Positions 35,976 to 44,549 of a stretch of 64,000 bases of DNA are shown here, one piece after another; position 1 is the stretch's first letter, and the number at the start of each line of letters is the position of its first letter. The notes under the pieces were generated by a model. It saw nothing but the letters and a program-made list of their open reading frames with translations. It made no database searches and was not told the origin of the DNA. The position numbers were made by a program, and so were the translations under genes. The stretch spans positions 310,001-374,000 of the forward strand of contig JAMNXO010000001.1 in the NCBI GenBank assembly GCA_023653115.1. Reading direction: 5' to 3'. Source of the stretch: Erythrobacter sp. GTDB taxonomy: Bacteria > Pseudomonadota > Alphaproteobacteria > Sphingomonadales > Sphingomonadaceae.

Positions 35976-37286
35976 TCAGCCGAACACCCGCGCGAAGATC
36001 GTGTCGACCTGCGCGAAGTGGTAGGCGAGATCGAACTTTTCCTCGAGCTCGGCCTCGGGCAGCGCGGCGGTGACGTCCGGATCGGCCTTGAGCAGATCAA
36101 GCAGCGAAAGCGTACCGCCGCTCTCCCACACCTTCATCGCGTTACGCTGTACGAGGGCATAGGCGTCCTCGCGGCTGACGCCCGCCTGCGTCAGTGCCAG
36201 CAGCACGCGCTGCGAATGGACGAGGCCGCCCATGCTGTCCAAGTTCTTGAGCATCCGTTCGGGGTAGATCAGCAGCTTTTCGACCACGCCGGTCAGGCGA
36301 GCGAGTGCGAAATCGAGCGTGATCGTGGCGTCCGGGCCGATGAAGCGCTCCACCGACGAGTGCGAGATATCGCGCTCGTGCCACAGCGCGACATTCTCCA
36401 GCGCGGGTAGGGCATAGGCACGGATCATGCGCGCCTGGCCCGTGAGGTTTTCGGTCAGGATCGGGTTGCGCTTGTGCGGCATGGCCGACGAACCCTTCTG
36501 GCCGGGCGAGAAGTATTCCTCCGCCTCCAGCACCTCGGTGCGCTGGAGGTGGCGGATTTCGACCGCGAGCCGCTCGATGCTGCCGGCCACCACGGCGAGC
36601 GTGGCGAAATACATTGCGTGGCGATCGCGCGGGATCACCTGCGTGCTGACGGGCTCGATAGCGAGGCCGAGCTTTTCGGCGACGTGTGCTTCAACCGCCG
36701 GATCGACATTGGCAAAGGTGCCGACCGCGCCGGAGATCGCGCAGGTGGCGATTTCCTTGCGCGCGGCGACCAGCCGGTCGCGGCAACGGTCAAACTCGGC
36801 ATAGGCCTGCGCCAGCTTCAGCCCGAAGGTGACCGGCTCGGCATGGATGCCGTGGCTGCGGCCGATGGTGGGGGTGTATTTATGCTCCATTGCGCGGGTC
36901 TTGATCGCGGCGAGCAGCGCGTCGACATCATCGATCAGCATATCGGTCGCGCGGGCCAATTGCACCGAAAGCGTGGTGTCGAGCACGTCGGAGCTGGTCA
37001 TGCCCTGATGCATGAAGCGCGCCTCGTCGCCCACCTGCTCGGCCACCCAGGTGAGGAAGGCGATCACATCATGCTTGGTGACGGCTTCGATCGCGTCGAT
37101 TGCGGCGACGTCGATGGCGGGATTGGTCGCCCACCAGTCCCACAGCGCCTTGGCCGCGCTGGCGGGGACGACGCCGAGTTCGCCGAGCTTCTCGGTCGCA
37201 TGGGCCTCGATCTCGAACCAGATGCGATACTTTGCCTCCGGCTCCCACAGGGCGGTCATGGCGGGACGGGCGTAGCGGGGGACCAT
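35976..37286 (-). CDS. purB: Adenylosuccinate lyase
   Basis: This 436-aa fumarase-superfamily enzyme acts twice in purine synthesis, cleaving SAICAR and adenylosuccinate to release fumarate. The signature SSAMPHKRNP (~263-272) contains the flexible catalytic-serine loop; GMTSSDVLDT (~92-101) and GRSHGIHAEP (~140-149) are also conserved. Overlapping start codons TTG-ATG-ATG (37292-37284) precede VPRYARPAM. I chose the ATG at 37286 for its seven-base spacing from GGAG. A mini-ORF ends on this start. Confidence 0.96.
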   Translation of the reverse strand: MVPRYARPAMTALWEPEAKYRIWFEIEAHATEKLGELGVVPASAAKALWDWWATNPAIDVAAIDAIEAVTKHDVIAFLTWVAEQVGDEARFMHQGMTSSDVLDTTLSVQLARATDMLIDDVDALLAAIKTRAMEHKYTPTIGRSHGIHAEPVTFGLKLAQAYAEFDRCRDRLVAARKEIATCAISGAVGTFANVDPAVEAHVAEKLGLAIEPVSTQVIPRDRHAMYFATLAVVAGSIERLAVEIRHLQRTEVLEAEEYFSPGQKGSSAMPHKRNPILTENLTGQARMIRAYALPALENVALWHERDISHSSVERFIGPDATITLDFALARLTGVVEKLLIYPERMLKNLDSMGGLVHSQRVLLALTQAGVSREDAYALVQRNAMKVWESGGTLSLLDLLKADPDVTAALPEAELEEKFDLAYHFAQVDTIFARVFG

Positions 37287-37288
37287 CA

Positions 37289-37378
37289 TCAACTCCGGTT
37301 GGGCAGGGTGTTGCGGGCGCGGTAGGCAAGCACGCCCGCCAAGGCAAGGGCGGCCGCACCCCCGATCAACACGCGCAC
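37289..37378 (-). CDS. Possible 29-aa single-helix small protein
   Basis: A GTG-started frame encodes VRVLIGGAAALALAGVLAYR followed by ARNTLPNRS. That is one hydrophobic helix flanked by basic residues, typical of very small membrane proteins. It ends in a TGA that overlaps the purB start region (TTGATGATG), suggesting coupling. It lies within the 100-base gap between the acyltransferase gene and purB. There is no clear ribosome site and I know no family, so it may not be expressed. Confidence 0.35.
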   Translation of the reverse strand: MRVLIGGAAALALAGVLAYRARNTLPNRS

Positions 37379-37388
37379 AAGCTGCGGA

Positions 37389-39296
37389 TCACTGCTGGAT
37401 CAGGCTTGCATCGATGGTGGCGGCCACCCGGTTGGCGGCGGTCCGCGTCAGGTGATGCGCGTCCCAGTAGTTGAGCACGCCGTCCTGCACCACGCGGCAG
37501 CGCCCGGCAGGGCAAAGCGGCGCGGCGGCGTCGACAAAGGTAAAGCGCGGATCGCGCGCGGCGAGGGCCCGCAAGGCGGCGTTTATGGCGATGCCCTGCG
37601 CCTTGGCAGCGGGGTAGGACGTGGGGCAGACGGCATTGCGGAAGGCGCGGCAGCGCAGCCAGCCGTCAAACATCGGTTCGGCGGCGGTCTGGGCCGAGGG
37701 AGTGTTGCCGATCAGGATGATCCGCGTGCCCTGCGGCAGCTGGTTGGCGAGCTGTTCGAGGCTAGCCGCGATCGCGCGCAATCCGGCTGCGCTGTCGGGT
37801 TCAACGAGGGTTTCGGAATCGCCCTCGACGATCATGCGATCCCACAGCTGCGCCCAGATGATGGTGCGCACCCCGCGCTCCTGCGCCAACGCAACGAGGC
37901 GCGCGGGCATTGCCCGGCACTCTTCGCCCCCCGGATCGCTCGCCCGCAGATTGGCAAGCCCGGGCGCGGACAGGCACGAGGTCTTGGCAAGCAGCGCGCC
38001 CTTGCCAAAGCGGGCTGTCAGCGCGGCGTGATATTGCATCGCGTGGCTATCGCCATAGAGCACGAAGGGCAGCGGCCCGGCGGGCGGAATGATGACCGGC
38101 TCGGGCACAGGGAGCGGCCGCTCGCCGCCAAAGCGCGCCGCCTCGGTTATGCTGGCCGAACTCAGCAGCCGCAGATGGCCCGCCAAGCCAGCCGCCGCCG
38201 GCAGCGCCAGCGCGAGGCCGCAGGCAGTCAGCAGCGCCCCGCGCCCTGCCAGCAAGCGGCGCTGGCGCACCGGTTGTTCCAGCCAGCGATAGGATGCCCA
38301 GCCGAACACCACCGACGCGGCCACCAGCGCCATGGTTACCGCCAACGGCAAGTCGCCGAACCAGATATAGCGCGCCAGCTCCAGCAAGGGCTGGTGCCAC
38401 AGATAAATGCCGAAGCTCACCAGCCCGAGCCATGTCAGCGGCGGCAAGGCGAGCAGCCGCCCCGCCGCATTGGCAGGCACGGCAAACAGGATCACCAGCG
38501 CCGTGCCCAGCACCGGCAGCAGAAACATGACGCCGGGCGCAGGGGTCTCCGGCGTGATCAGCACGAATCCCGCCGCGATCAGCCCCAATCCGGCCAGCGC
38601 CGGCAGCCCCCGCGCCCCGGGGCGCAAGGCGGCGGGCAGCAGCGCGCAAACCGCGCCCAGCGCAAACTCCCACAAGCGCGCAGGCAGCAGATAGAACGCG
38701 GCCAGCGGCGAAAACTGCACCAGCGCCAGCGCCAGCACAAAACTTGCCAGCCCGAACAGCGCCACCATCGGCAGCATCGCCACGGGCTTCCAGCGGCGGC
38801 ACAGGATCAGCGCCAGCGGGAACACCAGATAGAACTGTTCCTCCACCCCCAATGTCCAGGTGTGGAGCAGTGGCTTCATCCCCGCCGCGGAGTAGAAATA
38901 GTCGACCTCGCGCGCATACAGCAAGTTCGAGCCGAACAGCGCCGAGGCGGTAAGGCTTTGGGCAAAGGGCTTGAAATCCTCGGGGCTGAGCACCGCCCAG
39001 GCCGCGATGCCCGTCGCCGCCAGCATCACCGCCAGCGCCGGCACGATCCGCCGCAGCCGCCGTTCAAGAAAGCGCCACTGGCTGAAGCGTCCCTCGGCCA
39101 TTTCGGCCGCGATGATCCCGGTGATGAGATAGCCGCTGATCACGAAGAACACATCGACCCCGGTGAAGCCGCCGGGCAGCGCAGCCAGCCCGGCGTGATG
39201 CGCCACCACGCCGCCGACAGCCAGCGCGCGCAGACCGTCGATCTCGGGGCGATAGGAGGAGCGGCCCGGTGGTGCCGGGCCGTCGGCTACGGTCAT
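37389..39296 (-). CDS. Acyltransferase 3-SGNH fusion (OafA-like O-acetyltransferase)
   Basis: This 635-aa protein has an N-terminal acyltransferase-3 membrane domain with about ten helices (residues 15-380). It starts RPEIDGLRALAVGGVVAHHA with the conserved R/H pair and VDVFFVISGYLITGII. A periplasmic SGNH-hydrolase-like domain follows (about 410-635), with YGDSHAMQYH holding the nucleophilic Ser and WDAHHLT holding the Asp/His pair. Such fusions O-acetylate O-antigen or other surface glycans. No glycosyltransferase lies nearby. The ATG shares one base with the radC stop (TGATG). Confidence 0.92.
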   Translation of the reverse strand: MTVADGPAPPGRSSYRPEIDGLRALAVGGVVAHHAGLAALPGGFTGVDVFFVISGYLITGIIAAEMAEGRFSQWRFLERRLRRIVPALAVMLAATGIAAWAVLSPEDFKPFAQSLTASALFGSNLLYAREVDYFYSAAGMKPLLHTWTLGVEEQFYLVFPLALILCRRWKPVAMLPMVALFGLASFVLALALVQFSPLAAFYLLPARLWEFALGAVCALLPAALRPGARGLPALAGLGLIAAGFVLITPETPAPGVMFLLPVLGTALVILFAVPANAAGRLLALPPLTWLGLVSFGIYLWHQPLLELARYIWFGDLPLAVTMALVAASVVFGWASYRWLEQPVRQRRLLAGRGALLTACGLALALPAAAGLAGHLRLLSSASITEAARFGGERPLPVPEPVIIPPAGPLPFVLYGDSHAMQYHAALTARFGKGALLAKTSCLSAPGLANLRASDPGGEECRAMPARLVALAQERGVRTIIWAQLWDRMIVEGDSETLVEPDSAAGLRAIAASLEQLANQLPQGTRIILIGNTPSAQTAAEPMFDGWLRCRAFRNAVCPTSYPAAKAQGIAINAALRALAARDPRFTFVDAAAPLCPAGRCRVVQDGVLNYWDAHHLTRTAANRVAATIDASLIQQ

Positions 39297-40030
39297 CAGA
39301 TCAGTCCCTTGGCCCTGAGACTGGTATGCCCCTCGCGCCCGATGATGACGTGATCGTGGACGGTGACGCCGAGCAGGCGACCGGCTTCGGCAATGCGCTG
39401 GGTAATCTGGATATCGGCGCGGCTCGGTTCGGGGCTACCCGAGGGGTGATTATGGACGAGGATCATTGCGCTGGCGCCCACATCCATCGCCCGGCGGATC
39501 ACTTCGCGCGGGTGGATTGCCGCCTCGTCGATCGAGCCGTCACCCAGATGATGATCCTCGATCAAACGGTTCTTGGTATCGAGATAGAGAATGCGCACGC
39601 GCTCCACCGTGAGATGCGCCATGTCGGTGGTAAGGTAGTCGATCAGCGCCTGCCAGCTGGATAGCACCGGCTTCTTGATGATTTCGCCGCGGGTCATCCG
39701 CCGGGCCGCGATGGCGACCGCTTTGAGCGCCGCCGCGCTGGTTTCGCCCACGCCTTTGACGCGCTGCATCGCCTTGGGATCAGCATTGAGCACGCCTGCA
39801 AGACTGCCGAATTGCGCAATCAGCGCCTTGGCTTGCGGTTTGGTGTCGCCCTGCTTGATCGCGGCGAACAGCAGATATTCGAGCACTTCGTAATCGGCCA
39901 GCGCCTCGGCCCCGCCGGTCAGCAGCCGTTCGCGCAGACGTGCGCGGTGGCCTTCGCCAGCAGCCTTGCCGGCGTCGGAGCGCGGTTGCGGCTCTGCACC
40001 AAAATCAAACCCGTCTTCAGCTTGCGGCAA
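39296..40030 (-). CDS. radC: RadC family JAMM-domain protein
   Basis: This protein of about 244 aa has an N-terminal helix-hairpin-helix region (LADYEVLEYLLF, RVKGVGETSAAALKA) and a C-terminal JAMM metal site with HNHPSGSPEPSRAD (~185-198). Despite the name, a role in DNA repair is unproven. The start is uncertain. Homology begins near GHRARLRERLL; I propose the TTG at 40030 after GGGGG. A TTG at 40105 would extend it 25 residues but overlaps the start of the divergent ydbH-like gene. Confidence 0.88.
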   Translation of the reverse strand: MPQAEDGFDFGAEPQPRSDAGKAAGEGHRARLRERLLTGGAEALADYEVLEYLLFAAIKQGDTKPQAKALIAQFGSLAGVLNADPKAMQRVKGVGETSAAALKAVAIAARRMTRGEIIKKPVLSSWQALIDYLTTDMAHLTVERVRILYLDTKNRLIEDHHLGDGSIDEAAIHPREVIRRAMDVGASAMILVHNHPSGSPEPSRADIQITQRIAEAGRLLGVTVHDHVIIGREGHTSLRAKGLI

Positions 40031-40104
40031 TGCGACCCCCGACAGGAACTCCTGCAAGCTCTTACATTGCCTTTGGGCAGCGATACGCGCAAGGGTTGGG
40101 AACA

Positions 40105-43100
40105 ATGCCGGTGGCAGATGCGCAGCAGATCGATGAGCCGCAGGGCAGCGGCGGGCGGCGGCTCTGGCCGCGGCGGTGGCGCACCCGAATCGCAGCGGGT
40201 ATTGCGGCGGTAGCGATTGTCGGCGGCAGCGCCTCGTGGATCGACCGCAATCGCATCGTGCGCGACATCGTTGACGATTATCTCGCCGAAAGCGGCGTGG
40301 CCGCGAATTACGACATCATCAGCATCGCTCCGCACCGGCAGGTGATCGAGAACCTCGTTGTCGGTAATCCGGCGCGGCCCGATTTCACCGCGCGGCGAAT
40401 GGTGATCGAAACCGGGATCGGCTGGGCCGGGCCCGAACTGCGACGCGTGAGCGTCGAGGGCGCACGCGTTTATGCCACCTACACCGGAGGCAAGTTGAGC
40501 CTCGGCGCGCTCGATCCTCTGATTTTTACCGACAGCGAGGAGCCGCCAGCGCTGCCCGCCATCGATCTGGTTCTGCGTGATGCGCGCGCCTTGCTGCTGA
40601 GCGATTACGGCGCCGTTGGCGTGAAGCTGGAAGGGGCGGGCAGGCTTGATGACGGCTTTGCTGGCACGCTGGCAGCAAGCGCGCCGGGTGCAGGGATCGA
40701 TGGCTGCCGTGCCGAGGAAGCGACGCTCTATGGCACACTCACCACCAAGAATGGCGCGCCGCGGCTCGATGGTCCGTTGCGGCTGGCGGGGCTCGACTGC
40801 GGCGGCGCTGTGCTTGCGCGCGCCGACATTGGCACCCGGCTGACGCTGCGACGCGATTTTGCCGGGGCCGAGGGGGATTTCGCGCTGACGGGCGCAGGCC
40901 TCTCCTATGCCGCGCTGACCAGCCAGACGCTAAGTGGCACGGGGCGCGTGACTTGGTCGGGCGAGGGGCTGGTGGCGGCGCATGATCTGGCACTCGCGGG
41001 GATCGCGGCTCCGCAAGGCACGCTCGCGCGTCTGACGAGCGAGGGCACATGGCGCGGCAGCAGTGACGCGGCACGCGGGCAATGGCAGGGGAACCTGCGC
41101 GGCACAGGCCTTTCGGCTGACGCGGCGCTGGGGCCAGCACTGGCGGCGGCGCAGGACAGCGCGCAGGGCACGCTGATTGCACCCCTGATCGCCAAGGCGC
41201 GCGGCGGGCTGGCGGCGGCGCTATCGGGCGCGGCGTTCGAGGCCGAGGCGATTATCCGCCACAAGGGCGAGGGCGTTTCGCTGGTCATCCCGGCAGCCCA
41301 GCTTGCCAGCCGCAGGGGCGAGCGGGTGCTGGCGCTTTCGCAGGTCAGCGCGGGGATTGCTGCGAGCGGGCTCACTGGCCTGCGCGGGAATGTGCTGGCG
41401 GGCGGGGCAGGTCTGCCCAACATCAATGGCCGGATGGAGCAGGGCGCGGACGGCAGCTGGTCGCTGCGCCTCGCCATGGCTGAATATAGTTCTGGTGCGA
41501 ACCAGTTGGCGATCCCGCGCCTTGCGGTGCGTCAGGCGCCCGGCGGCACGCTGCGATTCGAAGGGTTGGTGAGCGCGAGCGGCGATCTTCCCGGCGGTGC
41601 GGTGAGCGGGCTTGATGTGCCGATGGAAGGCAGCTGGTCGGCGGCGCGCGGGCTGGCGCTTGGCACGCGTTGCACCGCTGTGCGGTTCCGCTCGTTGGCG
41701 CTGTCGGGTCTGGCGCTGCCGGGGCAAGGCCTCACCCTCTGTCCCCAAGACGGCGCGCCGCTGCTGGCTTACCGCGACAGCTTGAGGATCGCCGCAAGCA
41801 CCGGCCCGCTGACGCTGACAGGCACGCTCGGGGAAAGCCCCGCCCGGTTTGCTGCCGACAAGGTGCTGCTGCGCTATCCCGAACCTTTCGCGGTCGAGGG
41901 CCTCACCGCCCGCATTGGCGCTGGGGGCAGCGAAGCGCGCCTTTCTGCCGCGACGCTGACAGGCAGCCTGTCGGGCGACATCGGCGGGGCCTTCGCAGGC
42001 GGCGCGGCGCAACTTGAGGCGGTGCCGCTCGATCTGGGCGCATTGGCCGGGCGCTGGTCCTTTGCCGAGGGCGTGTTGCGGGTGGAGGAGGGCGTCTTCA
42101 CCCTCACCGACCGTCCGCCCGAAGGCGGTGCGCGGTTCAATCCGCTCGCCGCGCGCGGGGCGGTGCTTACCCTTGCCGACAACGCGATCACCGCGCGCGC
42201 CAGCTTGCGCCACCCGGGGTCCGACCGGCTGGTGGCCGAGGTCGATATTGTCCATGATCTCGGCACCGCAGTCGGAAGCGCACGGCTTGGCGTCCCTGGG
42301 GTGGCCTTCGACCAGCGGCTCCAGCCCGAGGATCTGACCTATCTCGCCAAGGGTGTGATCGCCTTTGCTGATGGCACCGTCAGCGGCACCGGCCGGATCG
42401 ACTGGCGCGGCGAGGATATCACCAGCAGCGGCACCTTCGCCAGCGACGGACTGGACTTTGCCGCCGCTTTCGGCCCGGTGCGGGGCCTCAAGGGCGAGGT
42501 GCGCTTCACCGATCTCATCAACCTCACCACCGCGCCCGACCAGCGCCTCGCCATCGCTGCCATCAATCCGGGGATCGAAGTGCTCGCCGGGACCGTGCAG
42601 TTCGAATTGCGCGATGCCACGCTGCTCAGCCTTGAAGACGCGCGTTTCCCCTTCATGGGCGGCGAATTGCGGATGCGCCCGCTGGCGATGGATTTCGGCC
42701 AGCCCGAGGAACGGCGCTACGTGTTCGAGATCATCGGATTGGATGCGGCGACCTTCGTGACGCAGATGGAGCTGACCAATTTGGGCGCCACCGGCACCTT
42801 TGATGGTACGGTGCCGATTATCTTCGATGCCGATGGCAATGGCCGGATCGAACAGGGCCTGCTGCTGAGCCGCGCGGGCGGCGGCAATGTCGCCTATATC
42901 GGCGAGCTGACCTACGAGGATCTGGGGGCTATGGGCAATTATGCCTTCTCGGCGCTGCGCTCGCTCGATTACCGGCAGATGAGCATTGGCCTCAACGGCA
43001 ATCTGGCCGGCGAGATCATCACCAATTTCGATTTCGACGGTGTGCGGCAGGGGGCCGGCACCAGCCAGAACTTCATCACCCGCCGCCTCGCCAAGCTGCC

Positions 43101-43290
43101 GATCCGCTTCAAGGTCAATGTCCGCTCGGAGAATTTCTACGAGCTGGCCACCATGGTCCGCTCGTTCTGGGATGCCGATTTCCTCGGTAATCCCGTCGAC
43201 AAGGGGCTGCTCAAGGCGGAAAATGGCCGCTTCGTGCCGGCGGCCCCGCAAAAACCTGTTCAACCTCCCGAAAGCGAAAGCCAGCCATGA
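40105..43290 (+). CDS. ydbH: YdbH-family AsmA-like intermembrane lipid-transport protein
   Basis: This 1061-aa protein has one N-terminal membrane helix (about 27-45) and a very long periplasmic region rich in short beta strands, as expected of the bridge-like AsmA/YdbH group. The C-terminal YdbH (PF11739) core is recognisable around 930-1035, with GGNVAYIGELTYEDLGAMG and ALRSLDYRQMSIGLNGNL. In E. coli YdbH, TamB and YhdP redundantly move phospholipids to the outer membrane. The ATG has AAGG in the upstream AAGGGTTGGGAACA. Downstream, ynbE and ydbL homologues follow as in E. coli. Confidence 0.88.
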   Translation: MPVADAQQIDEPQGSGGRRLWPRRWRTRIAAGIAAVAIVGGSASWIDRNRIVRDIVDDYLAESGVAANYDIISIAPHRQVIENLVVGNPARPDFTARRMVIETGIGWAGPELRRVSVEGARVYATYTGGKLSLGALDPLIFTDSEEPPALPAIDLVLRDARALLLSDYGAVGVKLEGAGRLDDGFAGTLAASAPGAGIDGCRAEEATLYGTLTTKNGAPRLDGPLRLAGLDCGGAVLARADIGTRLTLRRDFAGAEGDFALTGAGLSYAALTSQTLSGTGRVTWSGEGLVAAHDLALAGIAAPQGTLARLTSEGTWRGSSDAARGQWQGNLRGTGLSADAALGPALAAAQDSAQGTLIAPLIAKARGGLAAALSGAAFEAEAIIRHKGEGVSLVIPAAQLASRRGERVLALSQVSAGIAASGLTGLRGNVLAGGAGLPNINGRMEQGADGSWSLRLAMAEYSSGANQLAIPRLAVRQAPGGTLRFEGLVSASGDLPGGAVSGLDVPMEGSWSAARGLALGTRCTAVRFRSLALSGLALPGQGLTLCPQDGAPLLAYRDSLRIAASTGPLTLTGTLGESPARFAADKVLLRYPEPFAVEGLTARIGAGGSEARLSAATLTGSLSGDIGGAFAGGAAQLEAVPLDLGALAGRWSFAEGVLRVEEGVFTLTDRPPEGGARFNPLAARGAVLTLADNAITARASLRHPGSDRLVAEVDIVHDLGTAVGSARLGVPGVAFDQRLQPEDLTYLAKGVIAFADGTVSGTGRIDWRGEDITSSGTFASDGLDFAAAFGPVRGLKGEVRFTDLINLTTAPDQRLAIAAINPGIEVLAGTVQFELRDATLLSLEDARFPFMGGELRMRPLAMDFGQPEERRYVFEIIGLDAATFVTQMELTNLGATGTFDGTVPIIFDADGNGRIEQGLLLSRAGGGNVAYIGELTYEDLGAMGNYAFSALRSLDYRQMSIGLNGNLAGEIITNFDFDGVRQGAGTSQNFITRRLAKLPIRFKVNVRSENFYELATMVRSFWDADFLGNPVDKGLLKAENGRFVPAAPQKPVQPPESESQP

Positions 43291-43361
43291 TGCACACCGA
43301 ATTGACCGCGCCGAGCCACGCTGCCACATCTCGCCGCCCAAGCAGGGCAGAGGAACAGCAC

Positions 43362-43565
43362 GTGGAACGGCAGGGTAAAGGGAAGCGCCGGGCCATGTTG
43401 GCAGGGGTCGCGATCCTTTCGGCAAGTCTGGGCGGTTGCATCAATATTGCCGCTCCTGACGAGCCGATCGTGATCGAGCTCAACATCAACATCCGGCAGG
43501 AAGTGATCTACCGGCTGGCGGAAGACGCGGCCAACACGATTGACGAGAACGCGGACATTTTCTGA
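43362..43565 (+). CDS. ynbE: YnbE-family outer-membrane lipoprotein
   Basis: This small lipoprotein (67 aa from this start) has a lipobox ending LSASLGGC at about residues 19-26. A mature part follows with IVIELNINIRQEVIYRLAED, the hallmark of YnbE. In E. coli YnbE multimerises by beta-strand stacking and joins YdbH to make an inner-to-outer-membrane bridge. I prefer the GTG at 43362, which has AGAGGAA six bases upstream and gives the usual family length. The frame also runs from an ATG at 43287 overlapping the ydbH stop, which would place 25 non-signal residues in front. Confidence 0.85.
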   Translation: MERQGKGKRRAMLAGVAILSASLGGCINIAAPDEPIVIELNINIRQEVIYRLAEDAANTIDENADIF

Positions 43566-43625
43566 GGGCCTACCGCTTCGCTACTTGAGGCCCGACGAGT
43601 CCGGTTTTCCATGGGAGAAATGACA

Positions 43626-44006
43626 GTGCGCAATTCCATTCTTGCAGGCTTTGCCAGTCTCGCCGCCATCGGCCTGGTGGCCACCCCTGTCCTTGCGCAG
43701 CGCGATCCGGCCTACGCCGCTGCGCGCTCGGCGGGCAAGGTTGGCGAGCAGGCGGACGGCTATCTCGGCATCGTCGGGGCGGCCGATCCGGCGCTGCAGC
43801 GCCTGGTCGACGACATCAATATCAAGCGCCGCGCGGTCTATGCCGAAAAAGCAAAGGAAAACAACGCCACGCTCGAAGCTTACGCGCTCACCGCCGGGTG
43901 TCAGGCTGTTGCCCGCACCACGCCGGGCGAGAAGTATCGCGCGCCTGACGGCAGCTGGCAGACCCGCACGGATGCCGCGCCGATCCGCGATCCGCGGTGT
44001 CCCTAG
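43626..44006 (+). CDS. ydbL: YdbL-family (DUF1318) periplasmic protein
   Basis: This 126-aa protein starts with a signal peptide (RNSILAGFASLAAIGLVATP, cleavage near VLAQ). Its conserved DUF1318 block shows AARSAGKVGEQADGYLG, DINIKRRAVYAEKAKEN and AVARTTPGEKY. E. coli YdbL modulates the YdbH-YnbE complex. The GTG at 43626 is chosen for GGGAG eight bases upstream; ATGs at 43611 and 43620 are in frame. It completes the ydbH-ynbE-ydbL trio and ends about 130 bases before atpI. Confidence 0.85.
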   Translation: MRNSILAGFASLAAIGLVATPVLAQRDPAYAAARSAGKVGEQADGYLGIVGAADPALQRLVDDINIKRRAVYAEKAKENNATLEAYALTAGCQAVARTTPGEKYRAPDGSWQTRTDAAPIRDPRCP

Positions 44007-44042
44007 TTTCTCGCACTTGCACAAAACTCAGCCGTCTCGATG

Positions 44043-44074
44043 TTGACACCTTTCTAGCCCCCTTCTAAGGGGGC
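44043..44074 (+). promoter_or_regulatory. Candidate atp promoter with overlapping hairpin
   Basis: A consensus -35 TTGACA (44043-44048) is followed 17 bases later by TAAGGG (44066-44071), a weak -10. The palindrome GCCCCCTT-CT-AAGGGGGC (44057-44074) overlaps the spacer and -10. It has no T-tract, so it is a poor terminator for ydbL. Whether this is the atp promoter, an operator or an attenuating hairpin cannot be settled here. Confidence 0.4.
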
Positions 44075-44133
44075 GGCGCCCTCGGCGGGCACCTGGTTGC
44101 GCGTGTCTTGTCGTTCCCTCTAAGGAGCATGGC

Positions 44134-44481
44134 ATGAGCGACGAGAAACCCGCCCGAGAACCTATCGTCGAGGATGCGCGGATTGACGCGCTCGAAGCGC
44201 GGCTGAAAGCCGCACGCGAGCGTGAAGAGCAGCGTAACCGGCCGACAGTGCAGGGGACCGATGCGAATTACCGCAGCGGCAACCGCGCGCTGGCCAGCCT
44301 CCTCGGCGGGATTATCGGCGGCCTGGTTATCGGCTTTGCGGTTGACGCACTCGCCGGAATCGCGCCCTGGGGTCTGTTGACCGGACTGTTCCTCGGAACC
44401 GCATCGGCCTTCAGAAGCATTATCCTTGCGGCGAAGACACGTCCCGAGGGGCAGGCTGACGGGCAGGACAAGCAGGATTAA
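44134..44481 (+). CDS. atpI: ATP synthase protein I (AtpI/AtpZ-like)
   Basis: This 115-aa protein has a charged N-terminus and two membrane helices (about 56-75 and 80-100; LASLLGGIIGGLVIGFAVDA) as in AtpI, which helps assemble the c-ring or supply Mg2+. Its position just before atpB is the standard F0 operon head. A good ribosome site (AAGGAG, six bases) precedes the ATG. Confidence 0.9.
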   Translation: MSDEKPAREPIVEDARIDALEARLKAAREREEQRNRPTVQGTDANYRSGNRALASLLGGIIGGLVIGFAVDALAGIAPWGLLTGLFLGTASAFRSIILAAKTRPEGQADGQDKQD

Positions 44482-44517
44482 ACCCGCTTGACCACCGGCA
44501 GACCGCCTTCAGGGGCG

Positions 44518-44533
44518 TGTTTCATGTGAAACA
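44518..44533. promoter_or_regulatory. Near-consensus parS (ParB-binding) site
   Basis: TGTTTCATGTGAAACA differs at a single position from the bacterial parS consensus TGTTTCACGTGAAACA. It lies in the 68-base atpI-atpB gap, not in coding sequence from the chosen atpB start. parS sites nucleate ParB spreading for chromosome segregation and cluster near the origin, which would place this window in an origin-proximal region. The parA/parB genes are not in the window. Confidence 0.7.
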
Positions 44534-44549
44534 TTTGAGGACCCAGATC

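Noticed and set aside
37452-39353. 633-codon plus-strand frame opposite the acyltransferase-SGNH gene
   Set aside because: Gln/Arg-rich low-complexity translation; the minus-strand gene has conserved catalytic residues.
39940-40104. N-terminal extension of the ydbH-like gene
   Set aside because: The extension overlaps radC coding DNA and lacks a ribosome site; the ATG at 40105 with AAGG upstream directly precedes the membrane helix.
43359-43374. Second parS-like half-site (CACGTGGAAC) near the ynbE start
   Set aside because: Only one half matches; the other half lacks the complementary TGTTCC, so ParB binding is not supported.
41221-43425. 734-codon open frame antisense to ydbH
   Set aside because: Arg/Gly/His-rich composition without domains, typical of a shadow frame in GC-rich DNA; the plus-strand YdbH is supported by its family core and partners.
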